37,677 nucleotides of DNA from Candidatus Sumerlaeia bacterium. GTDB taxonomy: Bacteria; Sumerlaeota; Sumerlaeia; JADFCW01. Positions within the stretch are counted from its first letter, which is position 1. The number at the start of each line of letters is the position of its first letter. Below, in pieces: positions 1-7,639 of the stretch. The stretch covers positions 1 to 37,677 of the forward strand of contig JAOAGV010000035.1 in NCBI GenBank assembly GCA_026415575.1, given 5' to 3'. The notes under the pieces are model-generated. The model saw only the letters and a program-made list of their open reading frames with translations, did not search any database and was not told where the DNA came from. The translations under genes and the position numbers were made by a program.

Positions 1-133
1 TTTGATGTTCGGAAGCCGTGGAGGGTCGGGTTCCACCCCGACCGCATTCATTCCCGTCCGGCCGTATTATAATTCGGACGGCGTGGAATCTGTTCCCTCC
101 GTACTTTGCATACAACGAACGGCGACATCTTGC

Positions 134-943
134 TCAAAGCGGTATCCAGCGGCGCTGGCGGCGCTCGAAGCCGACGATGTGGCGAACGCCGATGTCCAGC
201 AAGAGCTGGCGCGCATCGTCAAAATAGCGCCCCACCTGTTCAGGAGCATGGGCATCGGAGCCGAGCGTTAAAGGGACGCCGGATTCGGCCAAGGTTTCGA
301 GGAAGGGGCGCGCCGGATAGAACTCGCGGGCTTCCTTGTCGCGGCCGGAAGTGTTAAGTTCGACGACCATGTTGGCGCGCTTGAGAAGCGCGGCGATGCG
401 GCGATACAGGGGACGCAAGTCGCCTTCGGGCCGATAGCCGAATTTTTTGATCAAGTCCACGTGCGCAACGGTGTCATACAAACCCGTGGCGGCGAGTTCG
501 CCGATCAGGTCGAAGTATTCGTCATAGACGCGCGCGATGTCGCGGTGGCTGTATTCCGCCCGATAGGCGGGATTGTCGAATCCCCATTTGTCGAGATGGT
601 GAACCGAGCCGATGACATAGTCCCACGGATACATGTCCAGATACCGGCGTGCCGCGTCGAGCCGCTCGGGGACAAAATCCATTTCGATGGCAAGACGAAC
701 ACGGATGGGCGAAGCGGAGTCGGCATTGTAGTGGTGCTGGAGAGCTTGAATCTGGGCGACAAACTGTTGGAACTCCGCGTCGGTAGGGGCCAGTTTCTCG
801 TCCGGTTTTTGAATCATCCAAGGCGAATGTTCCGCAAATCCGATCTCGGCGATTCCGAGGGCAATGGCGCGCTCGACGTATTGAGCGGGATCGCCCTCGG
901 CATGGCAGCAAAAGGGCGTGTGGTTGTGATAATCCACAAGCAT
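134..943 (-). CDS. hisK: Histidinol-phosphatase, PHP family
   Basis: A 269-residue PHP-superfamily phosphoesterase, most likely removing phosphate from L-histidinol phosphate late in histidine biosynthesis in the cytoplasm. Visible metal-binding motifs, in order, are YHNHTPFC at the N-terminus (H6, H8), GFAEHSPW, AIEMDF, GSVHHL, HVDLIKKFG, ELNTSG and GSDAHAPEQVG near the C-terminus. This is the normal motif order and length for HisK/HisJ-type enzymes. The ATG at 943 follows AAGGA with about 8 nt spacing. It stands alone on this strand; hisF is also in the window but about 25 kb away, so the his genes are scattered. Other PHP phosphoesterases share these motifs, so the substrate is inferred from overall resemblance to HisJ/HisK. 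Confidence 0.88.
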   Translation of the reverse strand: MLVDYHNHTPFCCHAEGDPAQYVERAIALGIAEIGFAEHSPWMIQKPDEKLAPTDAEFQQFVAQIQALQHHYNADSASPIRVRLAIEMDFVPERLDAARRYLDMYPWDYVIGSVHHLDKWGFDNPAYRAEYSHRDIARVYDEYFDLIGELAATGLYDTVAHVDLIKKFGYRPEGDLRPLYRRIAALLKRANMVVELNTSGRDKEAREFYPARPFLETLAESGVPLTLGSDAHAPEQVGRYFDDARQLLLDIGVRHIVGFERRQRRWIPL

Positions 944-956
944 GGAATCGTTCCTT

Positions 957-1310
957 AGATTCTTTCGTCAAAAGGTCTAGCCAAGTTGAGAAGATCTTTT
1001 CTGATATCCAACCTTTTCCCTCTGACATCTTCTGTCGTGGCCAAAGGCACGCTATCTTTGGAGTGCGGCAGCCATGCTGCCGCTTTTTCTAATCGCCCGG
1101 TGTGAAAAGAAAGGTTTGTTTTCCCGAAAAAGACCCCGTTTGGCTGGTTTAGGGCCGTTGGAGAGCAAAGCGGCAGCATGGCTGCCGCACTCCAAAGGTC
1201 TGGCGAAATACATACCATACTTCAACCCTGAGGTCCAAACATCCAGCCAATCTGGGACGATCTCGTCTAACTTCTAACCTCTTGCTTCTGATTTTTTAGT
1301 TGTGGCCAAA
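957..1310 (+). repeat. Composite inverted-repeat element, copy 1 (about 354 bp)
   Basis: A gene-free stretch built around two inverted arms, 1057-1088 and 1167-1196. Each arm contains its own palindrome, GCGGCAGCCATGCTGCCGC (8-bp stem, 3-nt loop), bordered by TTTGGAGT. About 78 nt separate the arms. The reverse complement of 25855-26225 aligns with this copy along its whole length, including the loop and both outer flanks. The right flank holds a period-7 array at 1266-1293 (TCTAACT, TCTAACC, TCTTGCT, TCTGATT). Short open frames here are only translations of the repeat. The element may be a non-autonomous mobile element or a structured RNA; no transposase is seen. Confidence 0.8.
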
Positions 1311-1335
1311 GCCAACATGAGCAATTCGGATCTTT

Positions 1336-1600
1336 TAGCCCTGAAGGGGCGAACTAATCTAGCCCAAGGCAACACCCTAGGAAATGGTTCCGCCTTTGGG
1401 TTTTAAAGCCCTGAAAGGGCGCGCGAACGACAGCGGCGGCCAACGATAGAGCGCCCTTTCAGGGCTTGCCAACCTCGATTGCGACTTTTCCCCAAGCGCT
1501 GCCTTGGGCTAAAATAAATGGCCCTTTCAGGGCCGCTGATGTTTGGCCATATATCAAATTGATAAATAACTGCGGCGACGCTTTCAGGGCCGCGGGAAAA
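1336..1600 (+). repeat. GCCCTGAAAGGGC-type dispersed repeat, inverted pair
   Basis: A second repeat family, unlike the one to its left. Short palindromes of the form GCCCTGAAAGGGC lie at about 1338-1350 and 1408-1420. They recur in opposite orientation at about 1453-1465 and 1521-1533, with a partial copy at 1581-1590. A second shared block, TAGCCCAAGGC at 1360-1370, reappears inverted at about 1501-1511. The whole can fold into a large imperfect hairpin. No start codon with an RBS and no convincing coding frame is present. Confidence 0.65.
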
Positions 1601-1930
1601 AACCGCCCGAAGACTGAAATGCCAATGCCCCTGTAAATAGGCCCTGTGCGTGTTGTCCATAAGCCCTTGTATGCATTGCTTTGGTTGTGGCCAAAGGGCG
1701 CGTTAGAGACCCCTCTTTCGCGAAGCGGCCGGAACGTCCGATGGGTCCGACGGCCGTGGCGCTTTGTGCGATGCTCGTGCCGCCGAACGCCACTTCTCGC
1801 TTGCACCTCCGTTTTGGCCTTCGTAGATTTTTAAAATCGTATGGGCGAAGCGCGGCAAAAGCAAAACGTCCGCTAAACCTGCGGAGAAACAGGGCGATAA
1901 TCAAGGTTTTTCTCGGATAGCAATACCACC
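1601..1930. other. Gene-free region upstream of dnaJ
   Basis: About 330 nt between the repeat cluster and dnaJ. I see no gene with an RBS, no CIRCE-type inverted repeat (TTAGCACTC-N9-GAGTGCTAA) and no clear promoter. Frames that are open here on both strands resemble no family I know. Confidence 0.5.
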
Positions 1931-3082
1931 ATGGCCCAAGGCGATTATTATCAAATACTAGGTGTGGACCGCAATGCCTCGACCGAGGAGATCAAGCGGG
2001 CTTTCCGGCAGCTGGCGCTGAAATACCACCCTGATCGAAATCCCGATCCGGGCGCGGCCGACAAGTTCAAGGAGGCCGCCGAGGCTTATGAGGTGCTCAG
2101 CGACCCGGAAAAACGCGCGCGATACGACCGGTTTGGCCCGGAGGGTGTGAAACGGGATTTTGGCGCCGGCGGTTTTTCGTGGGAGGATTTCCGGCACTTC
2201 AGCGACATCGAGGACATTTTTGGCAGTCTGTTCGGGCAGTTTTTCGGCGTTCGATCCGGGCCGCAGTCCCGCCGGCAAGTCTATCGCGGCCGCGACCTGC
2301 GTGTGAATCTCGAAATCGGGCTCGAAGACGTACTCACAGGCAAACAGGCGGAAATTGACCTTACGCGTCTGGAAACCTGCGAACACTGCCACGGCACCGG
2401 CGCGCGGCCGGGCACCTCGCCCAAGACGTGTCCGCGTTGCCGCGGAACGGGCCAAGTCGTTTATAATCGCGGGTTTTTCCGAGTGGCCTCGACCTGCGAT
2501 TATTGCCACGGCGAAGGCACCCATATCGAAACGCCTTGTCCGGAGTGCGACGGGCGCGGGCGGGGCAACCGTAGGGTGCGGTTGAAGATCACAATCCCGC
2601 CCGGCGCCGAAAGCGGTTTGCAGTTGCGGCTGGCTGGCGAGGGCGAAGCGGGCATTCGCGGCGGCCCCCGCGGCGACCTCTACGCCGTCATTCATGTCCG
2701 CGATCATCCGAACTTCAAGCGCGACGGTGCGGATTTGTTCTGCGAGAAGCCCATTACCTTTTCCCAAGCGGCGCTGGGCGACACCATCACGTTTCCCGCC
2801 TTGGACGGCGAGGTCACCCTGACCATTCCTGCCGGCTGCCAAACCCATCGCGTCTTTCGGATCAAAGGACACGGTCTGCCTCATTTAGGGAACCAGAACG
2901 AACGCGGCGATCTTCACGTGCAGGTGGTGGTGCAAACGCCCAAGCGCCTGACCGACGAGCAGAAGCAACTGTTCATGCGGTTGGCCGAACTCAACGGAGA
3001 AAAGGTGCCGGAAGGCGAAAAGAAAACCTCGGGCGGAAAGCGGATTCTCAAGAAAGTCAAAGAGTTGCTTGAAGGACAATAA
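1931..3082 (+). CDS. dnaJ: Chaperone protein DnaJ
   Basis: A 383-residue type I J-protein that stimulates the DnaK ATPase and delivers unfolded clients. The N-terminal J domain carries the HPD motif at residues 33-35 and the usual [14 protein letters not shown] end. A linker rich in Gly and Phe follows; it is relatively poor in glycine for a DnaJ. The zinc-binding region at about 150-211 has all four CxxCxGxG units ([24 protein letters not shown] and CPECDGRG). The C-terminal client-binding domain is complete, and the length is typical. The ATG at 1931 matches the family N-terminus, though the upstream Shine-Dalgarno is weak. No dnaK or grpE is nearby. The deacetylase gene starts 37 nt after the stop. 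Confidence 0.95.
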   Translation: MAQGDYYQILGVDRNASTEEIKRAFRQLALKYHPDRNPDPGAADKFKEAAEAYEVLSDPEKRARYDRFGPEGVKRDFGAGGFSWEDFRHFSDIEDIFGSLFGQFFGVRSGPQSRRQVYRGRDLRVNLEIGLEDVLTGKQAEIDLTRLETCEHCHGTGARPGTSPKTCPRCRGTGQVVYNRGFFRVASTCDYCHGEGTHIETPCPECDGRGRGNRRVRLKITIPPGAESGLQLRLAGEGEAGIRGGPRGDLYAVIHVRDHPNFKRDGADLFCEKPITFSQAALGDTITFPALDGEVTLTIPAGCQTHRVFRIKGHGLPHLGNQNERGDLHVQVVVQTPKRLTDEQKQLFMRLAELNGEKVPEGEKKTSGGKRILKKVKELLEGQ

Positions 3083-3119
3083 CGGATTTCACTTTTGCCA
3101 CTTCTTGTCGTGGCCATGT

Positions 3120-4091
3120 ATGGATCGGTTGATCGAAACGGATCGAACCCCCACCGCGGTGATTCAGGTGGATCTGGACGGCCTGTGGGCCGTTCGCCGT
3201 TGCTATGGCCGGAGCGGCCGGCCCGAAGACGAGGATCCGGTGTATCGCGAGGCGGTGCCGGCCTTGCTGAAAATGTTCAGCGACTTGGGCATCGCGGCGA
3301 CGTTCTTCGTGGTGGGTGCGGATGCGCAGATTCCATGGAAGCGAAAAATTTTGGAAAAAGTGCTTGACGAGGGGCATGAGGTGGCCAACCATTCCTTCAA
3401 CCACGCGCTACAGATGGGGCAATTCGGAAGGCAGCAGGTAGAAAACGAGATTTTGGACTGTCAGAAAACACTGAGCGAGACGCTCCAAGTGCAGGCGCGC
3501 GGGTTCCGAGCCCCCGGTTACAGTTATAGCCCTCAAGTGCTGGAGGTTCTTGAACATAACGGGTTTTGGTATGATGCGTCCTTGCTGCCGACGCGATGGG
3601 GAAGTGTGCTGCGTTGGATAGCGCGACGGATTTCCACCACGCCAAACTCGCCGGTACCACAGTTTGACGCGGGGGCAGGCGGACACAAGACAACCCGTCC
3701 CTTTTGGGCAACAGAGGCGGGGCAAGGGGTTCTTCACGAAAAACTTGCTTGCGAAAGCCGTCCGCTTGTGGAAGTGCCGGTATCCGTTACGCCTCGATTG
3801 CGCTTTCCAATGCACGGCGGCATCGGTTTCCTTCTGGGAAAGCGCTATGTAACAGAGGCTATTAAAGCCATCCGCCGGAGCAGGCATTTCTTGAACTATG
3901 TGATTCATGGAATGGACTTGGTGGATGGACAACGCTGGCCCGTCACATCCGGATGGAAACAGCGTTGGTTGTTCGGGGGCACTGGAGAGATACGGCTGAA
4001 ATTCTTCACCGATGTTTGTTCGCACATCCGGGAACATTTTGAAATCGTGCGAACGGACCGTTGGGTGGAGCAAATGCGAAAAGGCGCATGA
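3120..4091 (+). CDS. Polysaccharide deacetylase (NodB/CE4-like)
   Basis: A 323-residue protein with a NodB-homology fold, which usually removes N- or O-acetyl groups from polysaccharides or peptidoglycan with one divalent metal. Visible motifs are VIQVDLDG (motif 1, acidic residues about D18/D20), HSFNH at 91-95 (motif 2, metal His) and RAPGYSY at 130-136 (motif 3), followed by YDASLLPT at about 151-158. No signal peptide is seen, so it is probably cytoplasmic and may act on a glycan precursor or lipid-linked sugar. That fits the subgroup that trims carrier-linked sugars, but the substrate is unknown. The ATG at 3120 is preferred because the TTG-initiated frame at 3069 would run into dnaJ. 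Confidence 0.82.
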   Translation: MDRLIETDRTPTAVIQVDLDGLWAVRRCYGRSGRPEDEDPVYREAVPALLKMFSDLGIAATFFVVGADAQIPWKRKILEKVLDEGHEVANHSFNHALQMGQFGRQQVENEILDCQKTLSETLQVQARGFRAPGYSYSPQVLEVLEHNGFWYDASLLPTRWGSVLRWIARRISTTPNSPVPQFDAGAGGHKTTRPFWATEAGQGVLHEKLACESRPLVEVPVSVTPRLRFPMHGGIGFLLGKRYVTEAIKAIRRSRHFLNYVIHGMDLVDGQRWPVTSGWKQRWLFGGTGEIRLKFFTDVCSHIREHFEIVRTDRWVEQMRKGA

Positions 4092-4189
4092 GGCATATAA
4101 AGTTATTGACGGTGAAGAAGAAGCCGTCTAGGGATTCAAAGATGTTTGCAGCCCAACGGGCCGGGCGATACCATAAAAGGGGCTATTCG

Positions 4190-7100
4190 ATGTCTTGCAT
4201 AAGGCGTATTGGGAGTGTAGGTGCGATTGGGATTTTGTGGTTGTCTATTACAGCATCCGCTCAAGAGCCACTGTTTTCCGATTCGTTCTCCATTCGGCAG
4301 GGCGAACGCCCGCCCTCGTGGACGGCGATTGCCGCGCCGACGCCGCGGTTTTGGTTTGTCGAAAACAATGAATTGGCCAGTGGGCCGGGACAGGATCTCG
4401 GCGGCGACGGCTACTCCTATGCGATCATCTCGGCGGCCGGCAGCGAGGCGTGGACCGACTACAGCATCTCGACAGAGTTCTGGATGCGAAGCCGCAACGG
4501 GCGTGTCGCAGTTGTGGCCCGCTGGCGCGATGCCAAGAACTACTACGAGGGCTACATTCAGGCCTTTCGCGACAGCCGGAGTGCGTTTATTGACGTTATT
4601 CGCAACGGCGAGCGCAAGACGCTGGCCTACGGCGTCAACGGCGTGGGGGTGGACATTCCCAGTTTCGAGGGCGGGTCGCGCGAGCGGCGCCACTCGCTGC
4701 AGCTGACCGTCGTCGGCCCGATCATGGGATTGTATCTGAACGGCAAGCGGTTGGTGGAGGCCACGGACAATACGCTCGACCGCGGCACGGCGGGTCTGGG
4801 CGTGCAATACAACATGGTGTATTTTGACAACGTGGTCGTGGCGCCGGCCAAGCTCGTCGGGCCAACCGCCGTTCCGCCGCGCATCGGCCCCGCCGCCGGC
4901 AGCGGCCAAATCTATCGCTTCCTGATGGGCACGTTCGACATGGAATCGGAAGCCAAGCGATTCCAGAGCGAACTGATCGGAGGCGGATACCTGAATGTGA
5001 CAGTCGAGCCGGCGGGGAAAAAATGGGATGTGCTGGTGGGGGCATTTCAGACGGAAGCAGAGGCGGAAAACGAACGCGCGCACTTGGAATCGCAAGGCGT
5101 GCTCATTCCCAGCATCGTCGTCAGGACCGCGGGCACGACGCAGTATTCGCCGATAGCGCGGCGGCGCGCGGCCTTGCCGGAAAAAGTCTATACGCTGTTC
5201 CTGGGTTCCTACAACCGGCGGGAGGATGCCGCCGAGGTCAAGCGCAAGCTGGAACTGGACGGGTTCTTTGGCTCTGAAATTCGCGCCGAAGGCACGACGT
5301 TCGCTCTTGTGCTCGGCAGCTTCCGCACGCGCGAGGATGCGGAGAAGTATCGCCGCCTGCTGACCAACGGCCAGTATCCGCCCGCCAGTATCCTCGAAGA
5401 AAAACCGGGCGCCGCACCGCCGCCGGCGGTCATCGCCATCGCACAAGTGCCCCAAGCCATTGCCCAGTCGGATATTTGGAAAACTCTGACGCCGGAACAG
5501 CAGAAGGAATTTGAACGCCTGATTCAGCAAAGCGCCAGCGGTGTGGACCCTGCGGAAATCATCATGGACTTCAAAAAGGATATCCAAGCGCTGCGCTTGG
5601 AGACCCGCCAGCAGATTTCCGATCTGGTCAAGGGCATGGAGGCCCGCGAGTCCAAAAGCCGCCAGCTGACGGCGCTTTTCCATCAGGTTAACAAGGCGGC
5701 CTTTGCAAACAACTTTGACGAGGCCCGGAAAGTTCTCAAGCAAATCCTCGAAATTGATCCCGACAACAGCATGGTCGGCTTGATCGAGCAGCAACTCGAC
5801 CTGCGGCAAAACACCCTCGGCCGCACCATCGAGTCGGCCCTGTCGGAGGCGCAGAAGCGACAGTTGGACCGCGAGCTGGTGGCAGCCAAACAGCGGGCCG
5901 AAATGTTTGAGCGCGACCAGTTCTGGCAGAACGCCGTGCTCGAATACGAAACCATGCTGTCGCTGCTGGTGGAGTATAACCTCGAGCCCCAGACCCAAGC
6001 GCAAATCCGCGAAAAGTTGACTACGCTCAAAACCAATATTGCCCTGAGCCGGCGCCGCGAGATTGAAGAAGGTCTGACCACGCTCACCAAGCGCCTCGCT
6101 CAAGTCAATCAAGGCCTGATGGGTCTGCGCGACGAGCACGGGCAGCTGCGCTCGGCTTTCGAGGAAAAGGTCAAATTCATTCCTTATCTTGTCGGCGTAT
6201 TGGGCGGCTTGACCCTTGTGGTGTTGTGGATTTTCTTCGGCATGCGCCGCCGCAACCGGCTCTTGCTTGAACAAATGCGCAGCCTGACGCTCAAGCCGAT
6301 GATGGAGATCGCCGGCGCGGGCGCCGCAGCGTCGGGCGTTCTTCCGGGCGCAGGAAAAGTTGCGCGTGAACTGTCGGGCGGAGCGCCGCCCGCCATCGAA
6401 AGCAAATCGCCACCGCCCCCGCCGCCCAAGGCCGAGCCGTCGGTCCCCACCCTCGACGGAATGCCGTTCATTGATCCGTTGAGCTCGCTGTCGGTGGAAG
6501 AAACTCCGGTCGCGGCGCCGGAAGCTCCCGAAGTATCGCGGCCCAAAGCCGCCGGTCCGACCCCCGCGGCGCCGACCCTTGTCGCCGTCGAAAGCGAGGC
6601 AGAATCCGAAAGCCCTTTTCTTGAATCTCTTTCACCCAAGGCCGGACAACCCTCGACGGGGACGGGTGGAATCGGAGCACCGGCCGGCCTGAGTGTGGAA
6701 GAGGAAGAAGAAATCGGTTTGATGGGTGAACATGAACCCTTGCCGCAAGGGTCCACATCCCATGTGCCGACGTTCGAGATGGAGCCGGAGATTGCACCGT
6801 TGCGTCTGGATGAGTTGACGGGCGAGGTGGAAAGCACCGCCCCGGCGGGGATTTCGGGCGAGCCGCCGCTTCCGGTGGAGTCCATCCCTCTCGATTTGGA
6901 AATGATGGGTGTGGGCACGGCGGAGCCGGAAGCGCCGCCGGAGTCGCAGCCGGCGCGAGCCGGCGGATTTGCCCCCGGCGTGTTCTACGAGCAGCTATTC
7001 GACGATGAACCCGACGGGGCCATGCCGCGGAATTGGGAAGGCAGTCAGGAATCCTACGGCTTTGCCTCGCTGAAAGTGGTTTCCGAGTCGCCGGCGCCGA

Positions 7101-7552
7101 ATTCCGCCAAGTGCATGAAGTTTGAAAAAACCGACGGAGTCGGCAGCGCCTACTACTCGTGCAAATTCCCGGATGCCACCGGACAGGTGGCCATCGAGTT
7201 TGATTTGTGCTGCGACCGGAAAAACAAGTTCCTTCTGGGCTTTTACGTGGAAAAGGATGGCGACTTCCGCCAGTCGGTTCATACGATCGTGCACCAGCCC
7301 GATGCAGGCGGAGCAGCCTCGTTGCGAATCCAAGGCGAGCCGGTTCCCTACGAAATGGGAACATGGCGGCACATCAAATACATCGTGAATCTGACGGGCG
7401 GCCGTCTCACCGGCGTGGTCAATGGCGAAACCATATTGGATAATATCCGGCTGACCAATTGCCCGCGCACATTAAACACGCTGTCCATTCGCGACAACAT
7501 CCCCACAACCGGCGTGTTGCGAATTGACAATATCCGGATCACGCGGGCGTAG
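4190..7552 (+). CDS. Large SPOR-domain transmembrane protein with ConA-like domains
   Basis: A 1120-residue protein of unknown function. An N-terminal signal sequence (residues 1-24, ending ASA/QEP) is followed by a ConA-like/LamG-type beta domain (about 27-222) and two SPOR-like units (about 240-312 and 330-402, each with a GxFxxxxxA pattern). Next come a long charged helical or coiled-coil region (about 440-655), one hydrophobic segment (about 662-686) followed at once by MRRRNR, a Pro/Glu/Ala-rich linker (about 720-910) and a second ConA-like domain (about 926-1120). The positive-inside rule puts residues 1-660 in the periplasm and the last 430 in the cytoplasm. SPOR domains bind denuded septal peptidoglycan, so an envelope or division role is plausible. 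AAAAGGGG before the ATG at 4190, together with the signal peptide, fixes the start. Confidence 0.75.
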   Translation: MSCIRRIGSVGAIGILWLSITASAQEPLFSDSFSIRQGERPPSWTAIAAPTPRFWFVENNELASGPGQDLGGDGYSYAIISAAGSEAWTDYSISTEFWMRSRNGRVAVVARWRDAKNYYEGYIQAFRDSRSAFIDVIRNGERKTLAYGVNGVGVDIPSFEGGSRERRHSLQLTVVGPIMGLYLNGKRLVEATDNTLDRGTAGLGVQYNMVYFDNVVVAPAKLVGPTAVPPRIGPAAGSGQIYRFLMGTFDMESEAKRFQSELIGGGYLNVTVEPAGKKWDVLVGAFQTEAEAENERAHLESQGVLIPSIVVRTAGTTQYSPIARRRAALPEKVYTLFLGSYNRREDAAEVKRKLELDGFFGSEIRAEGTTFALVLGSFRTREDAEKYRRLLTNGQYPPASILEEKPGAAPPPAVIAIAQVPQAIAQSDIWKTLTPEQQKEFERLIQQSASGVDPAEIIMDFKKDIQALRLETRQQISDLVKGMEARESKSRQLTALFHQVNKAAFANNFDEARKVLKQILEIDPDNSMVGLIEQQLDLRQNTLGRTIESALSEAQKRQLDRELVAAKQRAEMFERDQFWQNAVLEYETMLSLLVEYNLEPQTQAQIREKLTTLKTNIALSRRREIEEGLTTLTKRLAQVNQGLMGLRDEHGQLRSAFEEKVKFIPYLVGVLGGLTLVVLWIFFGMRRRNRLLLEQMRSLTLKPMMEIAGAGAAASGVLPGAGKVARELSGGAPPAIESKSPPPPPPKAEPSVPTLDGMPFIDPLSSLSVEETPVAAPEAPEVSRPKAAGPTPAAPTLVAVESEAESESPFLESLSPKAGQPSTGTGGIGAPAGLSVEEEEEIGLMGEHEPLPQGSTSHVPTFEMEPEIAPLRLDELTGEVESTAPAGISGEPPLPVESIPLDLEMMGVGTAEPEAPPESQPARAGGFAPGVFYEQLFDDEPDGAMPRNWEGSQESYGFASLKVVSESPAPNSAKCMKFEKTDGVGSAYYSCKFPDATGQVAIEFDLCCDRKNKFLLGFYVEKDGDFRQSVHTIVHQPDAGGAASLRIQGEPVPYEMGTWRHIKYIVNLTGGRLTGVVNGETILDNIRLTNCPRTLNTLSIRDNIPTTGVLRIDNIRITRA

Positions 7553-7586
7553 CCGCGGGTCCAGGGAACGCGGTCGCAAAACCTTA

Positions 7587-7610
7587 CTTGCCATTGGCGG
7601 CAAGATTTTT
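7587..7610 (+). terminator. Possible weak intrinsic terminator
   Basis: CTTGCC (7587-7592) pairs with GGCAAG (7599-7604) across a 6-nt loop and is followed by A and five Ts. The 6-bp stem is short, so it may only attenuate read-through between the SPOR gene and the zinc-finger/TPR gene. Confidence 0.35.
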
Positions 7611-7639
7611 CTGACGGCCAATCCAAGTTGAGCAAGGCG

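Noticed and set aside
1074-1277. Short open frames with peptides such as CGSHAAA or AAWLPHSK (also near 22266-22451 and 25959-26171)
   Set aside because: They are translations of the palindromic repeat arms, occur on both strands and have no RBS or family match.
1336-1600. CRISPR array
   Set aside because: Repeats are palindromic, irregularly spaced and inverted, without uniform spacers, and no cas gene is nearby.
4136-6274. A 712-codon minus-strand open frame opposite the SPOR gene
   Set aside because: It lies wholly opposite a gene with clear domains and a signal peptide, and its product is low-complexity with no recognisable domain.
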